A stretch of DNA of 64,000 nucleotides, taken from a bacterium BMS3Abin14. Its GTDB lineage: Bacteria > BMS3Abin14. A program made the position numbers and the translations under genes. The DNA lies in NCBI GenBank assembly GCA_002897695.1, contig BDTG01000046.1, positions 1 to 64,000 of the forward strand. The letters run 5' to 3'. Numbering within the stretch: the first letter of the stretch is position 1; each line of letters starts with the position of its first letter. Under the pieces are notes generated by a model, which saw only the letters and a program-made list of their open reading frames with translations, was not told the origin of the DNA and did no database searches. This document shows positions 41,143-49,855 of the stretch, one piece after another.

Positions 41143-41520
41143 ATGAACGAGTATCAGAGCAGTGAAGTGGAGACAGACGAAAGCCGGGCCTGTCTCGTGC
41201 TGGAAGATGGAGGACGCCTGGAACTTACAGGCGATGAGATCGTCATCGGCCGGATGGATCCCCTGGAGGACATTCATCCGGATATAGATCTTGGCGCCCT
41301 GGGCGGCCTGGAAATGGGTGTCTCACGACGCCACGCCGCGATTTTCCTGGAGGACGAAAAATTCTCGCTGGAGGATCTTGGCAGCGCCAACGGAACTATT
41401 ATCAATCGCGAGAGGGTCCAGGCCGGCGACAGGGTTACGCTCAACGAGGGGGACGTTATTTACCTGGGACGGTTTAAAGCCGTCTTCCAGGCATCCCACA
41501 ACGATGGAGGTTCACTATGA
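41143..41520 (+). CDS. FHA-domain protein (first gene of a phospho-signalling operon)
   Basis: 125 residues; AGGAGG is seven bases before the ATG. A single FHA domain fills about 16-118: IVIGRMDPLEDIHPDIDLG (Arg), GVSRRHAAIF (SxxH loop) and DLGSANGTIINRERV (the STNG-like loop with Ala). It should bind phosphothreonine peptides. No other domain or membrane segment. It overlaps the next gene by four bases (ATGA). The kinase three genes on is the natural source of phosphothreonine. Confidence 0.9.
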   Translation: MNEYQSSEVETDESRACLVLEDGGRLELTGDEIVIGRMDPLEDIHPDIDLGALGGLEMGVSRRHAAIFLEDEKFSLEDLGSANGTIINRERVQAGDRVTLNEGDVIYLGRFKAVFQASHNDGGSL

Positions 41521-43634
41521 AAGCCATAGGCAACAGGGTTGCCAGAATGTCGTTCGTCGGGTGCAGTGCGGCCCTCTGCGCAGCTTTACCCCTGGGGTTG
41601 ATCCTGTCCCTCTCGCCCGGTGCATCCCTGCTGGCCGTACTTTTCGGTTTCATCGTCGGGGGCGCCCTCGCCGGTTTTCTAACGGCGTTCGATCTCCTGT
41701 GGACCCAGCGAAACGGTGAACTGGTCAATCGCGTGCTGCAAGCGGTGGCTGCGGGTTCCACGGGCGGCGCATTGGGCGCATGGCTGGGTCAGGTTCTGTT
41801 TCGTCTGTGGGGAAACCGTCTCGTGGCCGGCCCTGCCGCGGGAATTATCCTCCCTCTGTCTTTCGGAACGGCAGTCGGCTGGGGAGTGACAGGCCTTGGG
41901 GTCGGTCTGGCCATTACGCTTCCTTTCCAATCCGCCAGACCCCGTTGGCTCATCGCCGCCATCGGCGGAACGGTGGGCGGCGCGGTGGGTGGTCTGTTGA
42001 TGCAGTTCCTGCAGCCGCTAATGGGTCCCGTAAGCCTGATCTTCGGCCTGCCCGTGTTTGGCGCGGCTGTTGGATTCGGCATTTCGTGGGCTGAAAGGGC
42101 GCTTTCATCCCTGCGCCTTCAGATACTCGAGGGTCCCGGGCGGGGATCGGAGTTTACCCTTGGGAAAAATACCCTCATAGGAAGCGAGGGGAAATGCACC
42201 GTCCGCCTGACCGAAGCCGGGGTGGCGCCCAGGCATGCCCGCATTTTCCGCAAGGGGAGCGGGCTTTTCTTCGAAGATCTGGGCTCATCGGCAGGAAGCG
42301 TCCTGAACGAACGCAAGGTGGCAGGCACGGCAGCCGGTGTTTCCCATGGCGACCTGATCACCATCGGCAAAACACTTCTGCGGGTCAATGCTCCCGGTCT
42401 GAAAACAGGCATGGCTTCCACCGCCTCCCTGGCAGCACTCGCGGGGCTGTGCATCATGGGCCTTTTCCCGGCTCCATCTGCCGCTTCCGGGCTGAATGCA
42501 GCTTCGGCCGGCCGGCTCGCCCGCATCACCCAGGTTGACACGTCAAGATACCCTGTCGTGGATCTTTACGCCGTGCTTCCGGGCGACCTGAGGCCAGGAA
42601 GCATCCATGGCCTGGCCGTGCTGGAGGGAAAGAAGGAAACGTCTCTTCTCGAGGTGAGGGACCTTAAAAAGGGTTCCAGGGATGCCCCGCTCTCCATCTC
42701 CATCGTCCTTGACACGAGCTCAAGCATGCGAGGCCGGAAACTGGCCGAGGCCAAGGACGCCGTATACAGGTTTTCCAGGAGCATCCCCACTGAGGCCAGG
42801 ATCAACCTCATATCATTCAACGATGCCGTCCATGTAATATCGACCGGGCTTCCGGCGAGCCTCATCTACAGGAACGTCGCGGATCTCTCCGCCTCGGGAC
42901 ATACAGCGTTGTTCGACGGAATTGTCACGGGGTCCAACCTGATCCGCAACGAAGCCGGAAGAAAGGTGGTCATAACACTGACCGATGGCATGGCAAACAG
43001 AGGTGAAAGCTCCATGGGAGACGCGGTTGCAGCCGCTGAAAATGATGGGGTAAGCCTTCTTTTCGTAGGGCTTGGCCCGGATGCCAGACGTGTGAGATTG
43101 GGCGATATGGCCGCCAGAACAGGAGGAAGAGCGGTATTTACCTCGGATCCATCCGAGCTTTCAACCCTGTTTGAGACCTACGCTGCGGAACTTTCCAGGG
43201 AGGTGCTTGTCCGGTACCGTTCAACCATTCCGGACGCTCCTGTTGTGCCTGTGACACTACGCCTTACATCGGGGAACACTGAGTCCATTCTCAACGCACG
43301 CTACCTGTCTCCCCGGGCCTCCTTCATGGGGACATCCGGTACATCCTCCTGGGTTCTCTTTCTACTCGGATTTATCGGGCCGGTGGGGCTTCTCGCCGCT
43401 GGACGCCTTACATCCTACAATATGGCCAAGGATCCGTTTCTTCTCGTGGAGGGTTCCTCCAGAGCGACCCGTCTCATCACCAGGGTCCTTTCCAACGATG
43501 GAATGACGGTTCCGATGTCCATCGGCGGCAAGACTGTTCTCGTCAACAACCAACCCGTAAAGGGCACCCGCACCCTAAGGAGTGGAGAGGCCCTGACCTG
43601 GGGCGACACAACCATCCTGTTCAGAAAGGGTTGA
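41517..43634 (+). CDS. membrane-anchored FHA-VWA protein
   Basis: 705 residues with an unusual order. About 1-195 form several glycine-rich membrane helices. About 198-295 is an FHA domain: LQILEGPGRGSEFTLGKNTLIGSEGKCTVRL, APRHARIF, DLGSSAGSVLNERKV. A membrane segment with a signal-like end lies at TASLAALAGLCIMGLFPAPSAA. A VWA domain follows (about 392-570) with MIDAS DTSSSM near 398-403 and LTDGMANRG, a membrane helix WVLFLLGFIGPVGLLAAG near 607-624, and a C-terminal beta domain resembling a degenerate FHA (NNQPVKGTRTLRSGEALTWGDTTILF). Topology puts FHA in the cytoplasm and VWA probably outside, a potential link from phosphorylation to an envelope partner. Confidence 0.85.
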   Translation: MKAIGNRVARMSFVGCSAALCAALPLGLILSLSPGASLLAVLFGFIVGGALAGFLTAFDLLWTQRNGELVNRVLQAVAAGSTGGALGAWLGQVLFRLWGNRLVAGPAAGIILPLSFGTAVGWGVTGLGVGLAITLPFQSARPRWLIAAIGGTVGGAVGGLLMQFLQPLMGPVSLIFGLPVFGAAVGFGISWAERALSSLRLQILEGPGRGSEFTLGKNTLIGSEGKCTVRLTEAGVAPRHARIFRKGSGLFFEDLGSSAGSVLNERKVAGTAAGVSHGDLITIGKTLLRVNAPGLKTGMASTASLAALAGLCIMGLFPAPSAASGLNAASAGRLARITQVDTSRYPVVDLYAVLPGDLRPGSIHGLAVLEGKKETSLLEVRDLKKGSRDAPLSISIVLDTSSSMRGRKLAEAKDAVYRFSRSIPTEARINLISFNDAVHVISTGLPASLIYRNVADLSASGHTALFDGIVTGSNLIRNEAGRKVVITLTDGMANRGESSMGDAVAAAENDGVSLLFVGLGPDARRVRLGDMAARTGGRAVFTSDPSELSTLFETYAAELSREVLVRYRSTIPDAPVVPVTLRLTSGNTESILNARYLSPRASFMGTSGTSSWVLFLLGFIGPVGLLAAGRLTSYNMAKDPFLLVEGSSRATRLITRVLSNDGMTVPMSIGGKTVLVNNQPVKGTRTLRSGEALTWGDTTILFRKG

Positions 43635-43769
43635 TGATTTGCTATAGACCATATTGCCGCTGGTTTGACCTCTTCTCCCAACTATGATAGCTAAAAAAGG
43701 GCTTTTTCCGACGTGTACGGCGCCTCTCCGGTGCCGGCACGATTCCTTCTACAGTTGGGGTTGATGCCG

Positions 43770-44186
43770 ATGCCTATTGACGACAAAAACGACTTTTTCC
43801 CTACCCAGACCATCCCCAAAAGGAGAGGAGCAGCCAAACCGGACCGGCCGGCTAAAGCATACATGGCTGTTCTCACCGGCGCCAAGGCAGGCAGTCAGTA
43901 TCCATTGTTGAACGACAGGCAGACGGTCATCGGCCGATCCCCTGGTTGTGAAATACATATCGACGACCCCGACGCGTCCCGTCGGCACGCCGCCGTTCAA
44001 CCCTTCGGAAATGACTACTACCTCATGGACATGGGCAGCACAAACGGGACATTGGTTAACGGAAAGCCTGTTGAGAAGCGCATTCTCAAACACGGCGACA
44101 AGATCACCCTTGGCAAACAGGTCCTTCAATTCATCATCCTCGGCCCGGATGGGGGACCTTATGCCGGCGAGTTAATGAAAGGCTAG
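43770..44186 (+). CDS. FHA-domain protein
   Basis: 138 residues from the ATG at 43770 (GGGG nine bases upstream; the ATG at 43764 is too close). About 40 disordered residues (FFPTQTIPKRRGAAKPDRPAK; the TQT sequence is a possible kinase target) precede a full FHA domain: AVLTGAKAGSQYPLLNDRQTVIGRSPGCEIHIDDPDASRRHAAVQPFG and MDMGSTNGTLVNGKPVEKRILKHGDKITLG. The N-terminal threonine before FHA resembles kinase substrates such as GarA, an inference worth testing. The kinase gene starts 22 bases later. Confidence 0.85.
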   Translation: MPIDDKNDFFPTQTIPKRRGAAKPDRPAKAYMAVLTGAKAGSQYPLLNDRQTVIGRSPGCEIHIDDPDASRRHAAVQPFGNDYYLMDMGSTNGTLVNGKPVEKRILKHGDKITLGKQVLQFIILGPDGGPYAGELMKG

Positions 44187-44208
44187 GAGCAAAAATCCTG
44201 CACGTCAT

Positions 44209-45468
44209 ATGAGCCATAAACTTGGGAAATATGTGGTCCTTGATGAGATTGGCCGGGGGGGTATGGCGACAGTATACCGCGCCAGGCAGGAATCTCTTGA
44301 CCGGATCGTGGCCATCAAAGAGCTTAACCTTTCCAGCACAACTTCCGACATCAAGGCAAAAGAGAGGTTCCAGATGGAGGCCCGGGCAGCGGCATCACTC
44401 GACCATCCCAATATCATTACCATCCACGACTTCTGGGAAAAGGGCAGCAAGGCATATATCGCCATGGAATACGTCGAGGGCCTGGAACTGAAGGAGGCCC
44501 TTGACCATCACGGCGCTCTGGATTCTGTCCTCGCCGCCCAGGTCTGCATCCAGGTTTGTGCTGCACTAAGTTACGCACACGAACGGGGAATGATCCACAG
44601 GGATGTCAAGCCGGGCAACATCATGCTGTCGGCCCGTGGTGATGTCAAGCTGGCCGACTTCGGCATTGTCTTCATTGCGGGAACCGCTGATCTGACAACG
44701 ACCGGACAGATCATCGGCACCCCGTCCTATATGTCTCCCGAACAGATCAGGGGGGAGGACCCCGGTCCGGTGTCGGACATCTTCAGCCTCGGCATTGTCC
44801 TTTACGAATGCGTTACCGGCGCCAAGCCGTTCAGCGGCCCCAACGATGTAGCCCTGACCCACGCCATCATTCGGAAACGGCCGGTCAGACCCCGGCGCCT
44901 GAACTCCCGTATTTCCAGAAGGCTGTCAGGCATTATCATGAAGTGCCTGCGAAAAAAATCCCGCCGGCGTTTTGCCACCATGGATGAACTGGCAGCCGCC
45001 CTTCAGCGCACCCTTCCGAGGAGGGCTCCCGATGCCGCCAGGGCTCTGGCCAGGCTTGTCACCGGGATACAGCGTGAGGGAGAGGCCGGCGCCACCGTCC
45101 CAATGTCGCCATCGAAGGCCATGCTCTCCGGGAGGAGTATCTTCATACCCGCAGTGGTCACGATCGTGCTGGCCGCTGTGTTTCTCCTGGCAGTTCTGTC
45201 CGGCTCCCTCAGGGAAGCAACGCATTTCGACAGCGGTGGAGCTTTGGGAACCGTTCCCCTCATGATTGTCGCCTATCCATGGGCAGAGGTCACCGTGGAC
45301 GGCAGCACGCTCGGCTATACTCCATCGGCCAGACCCTTTCAGGTTTCCCCGGGACGCCACACCCTGGTCCTGACAAACACCAGGTTCGGTTCCCGAACCT
45401 TCAAACTCGACATTACCCGGGAAAAGCCCATAAGCATCAGGGTTGATTTTCTGCAGGAGAAAAAATGA
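44209..45468 (+). CDS. membrane Ser/Thr protein kinase with PEGA domain
   Basis: 419 residues. All Hanks motifs are present: GRGGMATVYRA (15-25), Lys37 in VAIKE, HRDVKPGN (130-137, catalytic Asp132), DFG (150-152), SPEQ near 176-179. One membrane helix (about 311-331) places a short external part made of a PEGA domain (about 349-415: VTVDGSTLGYTPSARPFQVSPGRHTLVLTNTRFG) outside the cell. The kinase is in an operon with three FHA proteins, which would read its phosphothreonines, and a LysM protein that may bind peptidoglycan. The next gene overlaps by four bases. Confidence 0.92.
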   Translation: MSHKLGKYVVLDEIGRGGMATVYRARQESLDRIVAIKELNLSSTTSDIKAKERFQMEARAAASLDHPNIITIHDFWEKGSKAYIAMEYVEGLELKEALDHHGALDSVLAAQVCIQVCAALSYAHERGMIHRDVKPGNIMLSARGDVKLADFGIVFIAGTADLTTTGQIIGTPSYMSPEQIRGEDPGPVSDIFSLGIVLYECVTGAKPFSGPNDVALTHAIIRKRPVRPRRLNSRISRRLSGIIMKCLRKKSRRRFATMDELAAALQRTLPRRAPDAARALARLVTGIQREGEAGATVPMSPSKAMLSGRSIFIPAVVTIVLAAVFLLAVLSGSLREATHFDSGGALGTVPLMIVAYPWAEVTVDGSTLGYTPSARPFQVSPGRHTLVLTNTRFGSRTFKLDITREKPISIRVDFLQEKK

Positions 45469-46364
45469 CTTCCGCGGAACAGGTCGTCAGATCGGTGACA
45501 TTTACCCTTGTTGCAATGTTTATCCTCTCCGTATTTCCCCCGAGCCCGCATGCCGCGTCGATCCGGCATACTGTTGCGAAGGGGGAATCGCTGGCCGGGA
45601 TAGCACTGCAATTTTACGGGGACAGGTCACATTTTAGGGAGATCGCTCTGTATAACGGGATCGAAAATCCCGCCTTGGTTCGGCCGTCCATGAAGATCCG
45701 GCTGCCTTTTTCAGAAATGGTCACCATGCAGCGTGGGGAAAGCATAAGCGTGCTGGCTAAAAAGGCATGGGGAAATCCCAAACTTTTCCCCATCCTCGCA
45801 GTGGCCAACGGAATTCGCAACCCACAATCGGTTTCGGCCGGGACCAGGCTGAGAATTCCTGTTATGGTCCCGTACAAACTGGGCAGAGGGGAGAGCCTCT
45901 CCACGGTAGCGAAGAACTTTTACGGCAACCCCAAAGCGTACACCAGTATCGCGCTGGCAAGCGGCATTGCCCGACCCGACCGGGTTCCAGTCGGTACGGC
46001 CCTGAGAATACCGTTGATCCTGATACGTTCTTCGGGCCGAAGGAACGCTGGAATCGCAGTTGCCCATCCCGGTTCCAAGATCGCGAAAGTTGCAGCCTCA
46101 GGGCCGAAAGAGGCCCAGAGGGCCTTCAGGAGAGGAGAGTTTGAAAAAGCCAGGGACCTGATGGAGAGCGGCCTTCCCATGCTCAGGGGAAAAGATCGGG
46201 CAAAAACCCTTCGCCTGCTGGCCTCATGTTATTATGCGTTCGGGGAAAGGAAAAAGGCCATAATGGCGCTAAGGGAATCGTATGTCCTCGATCCAGGATT
46301 CGTCCCGGACCCGGCCATGGTAAACCCGGAGATGATGGCCCTTTACGGCAAGGCCAGGAAATAA
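45465..46364 (+). CDS. secreted LysM-repeat protein with TPR-like tail
   Basis: 299 residues. Signal peptide (SVTFTLVAMFILSVFPPSPHAAS, about 10-32). Three LysM modules follow: HTVAKGESLAGIALQFYGDRSHFREIALYNGIENP, VTMQRGESISVLAKKAWGNPKLFPILAVANGI, YKLGRGESLSTVAKNFYGNPKAYTSIALASGI. A helical repeat tail (AQRAFRRGEFEKARDLMESG...LRLLASCYYAFGERKKAIMALRESYVLDPGF) resembles TPR. LysM binds peptidoglycan or chitin-like glycans. Overlap with the kinase gene (ATGA) says the two are made together; it could present a cell-wall signal to the kinase's external domain. Confidence 0.88.
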   Translation: MTSAEQVVRSVTFTLVAMFILSVFPPSPHAASIRHTVAKGESLAGIALQFYGDRSHFREIALYNGIENPALVRPSMKIRLPFSEMVTMQRGESISVLAKKAWGNPKLFPILAVANGIRNPQSVSAGTRLRIPVMVPYKLGRGESLSTVAKNFYGNPKAYTSIALASGIARPDRVPVGTALRIPLILIRSSGRRNAGIAVAHPGSKIAKVAASGPKEAQRAFRRGEFEKARDLMESGLPMLRGKDRAKTLRLLASCYYAFGERKKAIMALRESYVLDPGFVPDPAMVNPEMMALYGKARK

Positions 46365-46404
46365 AAACGGGTCATTTCTCACGCCCGCGAGAAACATGAT
46401 TAAT

Positions 46405-46836
46405 TTACCTGTCGTCGGCTCGGCGTGTGTTGTATACCGCCCTGCCTTCCGCAACGATCGTGCTCCTGTCGCCGGCGGGATACACAATGGAATGGACGAC
46501 GCTGACACGGTTGCCCATGCGGACCACATTGGACTCAACACAGATATCGCAGTTCGGGCCGGGCCTGAGAAAATCGGTTCTCATGTCAACAGTGGCGATG
46601 AGATCCCGAAGCTCGAACCGGGACCACACCGCAAGGCCGCCGCACGCGTCGATCACGGCGGAGAGGACCCCGCCGTGCAAAGCGGGCCTCCTGGCGTCAC
46701 CAACCAGCTCATCCCTGAAGGGAACCGTTACCCTGGCAAACCCCTCCCTGCACTCTTCCACTTTAATGCCCAGCAGCTTGTTGAACGGGATATCTTCCTC
46801 CATGAAACGCACAAGCTCACCGCAGTCCTTCGCCAT
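46405..46836 (-). CDS. PaaI-type hotdog-fold thioesterase
   Basis: 143 residues. GFARVTVPFRDELVGDARRPALHGGVLSAVIDACGGLAVWS carries the LHGGVLSAVID active-site helix of 4HBT/PaaI thioesterases. DLIATVDMRTDFLRPGP and YPAGDRSTIVAEGRAVYNTRR follow. It should hydrolyse an acyl-CoA of unknown chain. GAGGAG is six bases before the start, and it follows the cupin gene by 12 bases, probably in one unit. Confidence 0.85.
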   Translation of the reverse strand: MAKDCGELVRFMEEDIPFNKLLGIKVEECREGFARVTVPFRDELVGDARRPALHGGVLSAVIDACGGLAVWSRFELRDLIATVDMRTDFLRPGPNCDICVESNVVRMGNRVSVVHSIVYPAGDRSTIVAEGRAVYNTRRADDR

Positions 46837-46848
46837 CAGGATCTCCTC

Positions 46849-47193
46849 TTACCCCCGGATCATTACCAGCAGCATCTTGAAGCGTTCAGGCGCATTGACC
46901 GCGTGTGGTATGTCGGCGGGCATGAGGACCGTCTGGCCGGCGGATGTCAACACCGGTTCTCCTCCGATAACCACCTCCGCCGTCCCGTCAAGAACCTGCA
47001 CGATGGCGTCAAACGGCGCCGAGTGCTCACTTAATCCCTGCCCCTTATCGAAAGCAAAGAGGGTCACCGTTCCCACTTTGCTCTGGACGAGGGCTCTGCT
47101 CACGATGGAACCATCTGAATATTCCACCATCTTTTCAAGATCGACTGCCTTCGAGGGAGGAAGCCCCCCTGAAATACCTTTGATCTGCGCCAT
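46849..47193 (-). CDS. single-domain cupin protein
   Basis: 114 residues. Cupin barrel: GLSEHSAPFDAIVQVLDGTAEVVIGGEPVLTSAGQTVLMPADIPHAVNAPERFKMLLVMI. The metal positions are partly present (His in SEHSAPFD, His in IPHAV). Such proteins are common small metal-binding or sensor proteins without a fixed function. AGGGAG is six bases before the ATG. It is first of a two-gene unit with the thioesterase. Confidence 0.8.
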   Translation of the reverse strand: MAQIKGISGGLPPSKAVDLEKMVEYSDGSIVSRALVQSKVGTVTLFAFDKGQGLSEHSAPFDAIVQVLDGTAEVVIGGEPVLTSAGQTVLMPADIPHAVNAPERFKMLLVMIRG

Positions 47194-47272
47194 GTTTTTC
47201 TCCCTGTGAAGTTGCTTCAGTTACTTTGGACGGATTGAATAAATTCATATTGATAGAGTCGTGAAAAGCATC

Positions 47273-48391
47273 TTATATCTTATCACGGCGAGAGGCATTG
47301 ACCCCTGTCAATAAATCCTCATACTTCCCGGCCATTGTCCGCCATGAGAGCCATTCGAGGGAAGGGGGAGCAATTTCCCTGACAGCCAGTGGGTCCAAGC
47401 ACATCATATGAAGCCGGCGGGCCAGTTCGTCTATTTCCTTCTCTACGTTGTCCGGCATGGATGGATATCGGAACAATTCCGGGAAGAACTCCGCGTAGGC
47501 AAGCCGTTCCGGGACCATGGGTATACACCCCGCGGCCACGGCCTCAAGTACAGCTAATCCCTGGAAATCGTGGAGGGCGGTGGAAACTACCACATCGCTT
47601 GTCTGGAGAATCCTGCGATAATCGTCACCGTCCTTCGCAAAGCCCCATGTGGCAATATGGTCCCCCAGCCGATCTCGCGCCTCATCGAATATGGGTGGAC
47701 AGTCCCTGAATCTTTGCCCCACCACGTGCACCCTGAACGGCGCCTCCAGGTCCGCGAGCCTGAAAAGGACCGCGAAGAACCGTTCCGGCGCCTTATCATG
47801 TTCCCACCGGTGATTCCACACCAGCGTCAGTGGGACCGAACGGGCCGGCTGCCGGTGCTCCACAAAACAATGACCTGGAAGGGGGACCGGGAGAATTGCA
47901 GAACGGGATGCTAAATCCTCGACAATACCGGGAGGCACGCAGTCCGGGAATCCCTTGAGAAGCCTCACCGCTCCCTCAATCATGGTGTCATGGTTGAAGG
48001 CAGAATTAAAGACCACCCGGTCAGCCGCAAGCGCTGTAAAAAGATTGGTGAGCTTGTAGTTCTGCCCTTCTTTTCTCGCCAGGCGTTCCGGATAGGCAAA
48101 CTGGTTCTCGTGAAAATAGGCCACCGTGGGGATGCCCGCCAGCTCCGGCACGAGTCCCCGCAATTCAGCCAGATTCGTCATGGAGGTGGCGATAATTCTA
48201 TCGTACCCTGCCAAGAGGATTTCCCGTGATCCGTACGCCCATGAGAGTGCGTTCCCGCGGCTGCGCCAGGCAAACATCCTGGGAGGAAGGGTCAGAACCG
48301 TCCACTCATGAGCGGAAAGGTGACGGACCAGCCCTTCCCGCCACATCCTGTGGCTGGAAGCATCGTACGCCGACAGAAGGAGAATTTTCAA
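47273..48391 (-). CDS. DUF3524 / tRNA-queuosine mannosyltransferase-like glycosyltransferase
   Basis: 372 residues. Its N-terminus (MKILLLSAYDASSHRMWREGLVRHL, FAWRSRGNALSWAY) and middle (AYFHENQFAYPERLARKEGQNYKLTNLFTALAADRVVFNSAFNH) are diagnostic of DUF3524. The C-terminal GT4 domain has LVWNHRWEHDKAPERFF and DVVVSTALHDFQGLAVLEAVAAGCIPMVPERLAYAEFFPE. In animals this family attaches mannose to queuosine in tRNA-Asp; the bacterial role is inferred by homology. The start is TTG at 48391 with no good ribosome binding site. No queuosine genes adjoin. Confidence 0.8.
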   Translation of the reverse strand: MKILLLSAYDASSHRMWREGLVRHLSAHEWTVLTLPPRMFAWRSRGNALSWAYGSREILLAGYDRIIATSMTNLAELRGLVPELAGIPTVAYFHENQFAYPERLARKEGQNYKLTNLFTALAADRVVFNSAFNHDTMIEGAVRLLKGFPDCVPPGIVEDLASRSAILPVPLPGHCFVEHRQPARSVPLTLVWNHRWEHDKAPERFFAVLFRLADLEAPFRVHVVGQRFRDCPPIFDEARDRLGDHIATWGFAKDGDDYRRILQTSDVVVSTALHDFQGLAVLEAVAAGCIPMVPERLAYAEFFPELFRYPSMPDNVEKEIDELARRLHMMCLDPLAVREIAPPSLEWLSWRTMAGKYEDLLTGVNASRRDKI

Positions 48392-48415
48392 GTTGAACCC
48401 GGCAGGAAGGACCGT

Positions 48416-49702
48416 TCAGTCGTCGAAATCCCCACCCTGACCCCTGTCGGTGTTGATCTCGCCGGCCATCTTGATAATCTGTTTTTCCGTCCACTGTTCC
48501 GGGTCCTCGATCCTCCCCACTTTGGGACCCAGGTCGAAGGAGCCGGCCTGAAGGATAGACCGGATGGCCAGAGGAGCTGTGTCCACGGCGTTAAAAACAT
48601 CCTTAAGCAGATGGTATACGAAGTCCTCAACGGCCTGAACACTCCTCTCCCTTATTTCCGCAGGCTGGCTGAGAAGGTGGTTTTCGAAAGGACGGTTCAG
48701 CTTCTTGTAGTTGACGCCCCTGATCCCGTTCTCCTTTGCGTATGCCACCATCTTCGCCCACAGTTCGTCGGAGACCCCATCACCCGACACCTTTGCAAAC
48801 TCACCATCGTCGTCTAAAAACGCGTTTCCGTAATCGTTGACCCGAACTCCCCAGCTCACCATCTGCAAAGCGGTGGCAACATTGGCTTTGGTGGTGAAGG
48901 TCTCCCCGACGATTTTTCGAAGCCTGTCACTGCTGTTCCCGGATGTGCCGTGCTGGGCGCCGGAAACCATGTAAGGCTTCAGGGCGGCGTGGATTCGTGT
49001 GGTGAGACCCACCTGGATGCCGGCGTCGCTCTGTTCGATCCCGTGGGTCGTGCCGTTGTTCAGGGCGATCCAGTCCGGAAATATGCCGTGAGCGTTAAGC
49101 CCCCTGATCAGAAAAAGGGCCTCGGCCTCGGTGGACAGCCCTTCTTTGCCCTTGATCTCACCTACCTCCGTTTCCAGGCCGGCCCACCCGGGGACATAGC
49201 CCGCAAGTTCGATACCGGCCAGCAGGTTCCTGTCGTCTTGGAGGTGCGAAGCATCGATGGCAATGGAAGTGATCCCAGCGCCAAACAGGGTGGGGATCTC
49301 CACACGGGCCGCCGCGACATCGACATCGTTCTTGATGCCATAATGGTCAGCATGGATGGCAACCGGAACGGTGATGCCCATCTCGTTGGCCAGGGAATCG
49401 GCCACCCGGGCCAGGTTCCAGAAGCTGACATCACAGTAGGCGCTGACGCCGCCCTCGGACTTGGCAATCTCCAGAATGATGGCGGCGTTGGCTCTCTGGG
49501 CTGCACGCAGAACTCCCCTGATGACGAACTGGTTCCTGCCGTTGGCTGCGATTGTCATTGCCCGGCCCTTGGCTATCATGGCCCGATCAATGGCTTTTCC
49601 GCTCACGAGGAGAGCTCTGGAATTTGGAAACAGCTTGACTATATTTGGTGGACGCCCTATCTCCAGCGCTCTATTGAAATCCTTCGTGGATACGGCTGAC
49701 AT
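48416..49702 (-). CDS. fba: class II fructose-bisphosphate aldolase
   Basis: 428 residues from the ATG at 49702 (GGAGG nine bases upstream). Zinc and substrate residues are in VAIHADHYG, SIAIDASHLQD, GWAGLETEVGEIKGKEG, ALNNGTTHG and YMVSGAQHGTSGN. This long class II form (over 400 residues) cleaves fructose-1,6-bisphosphate to two triose phosphates. With fbp, pgi and glk it completes a set of hexose-phosphate enzymes in the window. It precedes the mannosyltransferase-like gene by 24 bases on the same strand. Confidence 0.9.
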   Translation of the reverse strand: MSAVSTKDFNRALEIGRPPNIVKLFPNSRALLVSGKAIDRAMIAKGRAMTIAANGRNQFVIRGVLRAAQRANAAIILEIAKSEGGVSAYCDVSFWNLARVADSLANEMGITVPVAIHADHYGIKNDVDVAAARVEIPTLFGAGITSIAIDASHLQDDRNLLAGIELAGYVPGWAGLETEVGEIKGKEGLSTEAEALFLIRGLNAHGIFPDWIALNNGTTHGIEQSDAGIQVGLTTRIHAALKPYMVSGAQHGTSGNSSDRLRKIVGETFTTKANVATALQMVSWGVRVNDYGNAFLDDDGEFAKVSGDGVSDELWAKMVAYAKENGIRGVNYKKLNRPFENHLLSQPAEIRERSVQAVEDFVYHLLKDVFNAVDTAPLAIRSILQAGSFDLGPKVGRIEDPEQWTEKQIIKMAGEINTDRGQGGDFDD

Positions 49703-49855
49703 TTTTGACTTCCTCCCGTAACAAACGGCTCCAGCCACTCGAACCGGTTTCGAGATGGCTGCCCCTCTCCCTGCACTTAGATTACACGCTCACATGGGAG
49801 AAAATCAAGTCCGTCAATCTTGATATGTTAATTTTGACAGGGTCGTAAAAAGTCA

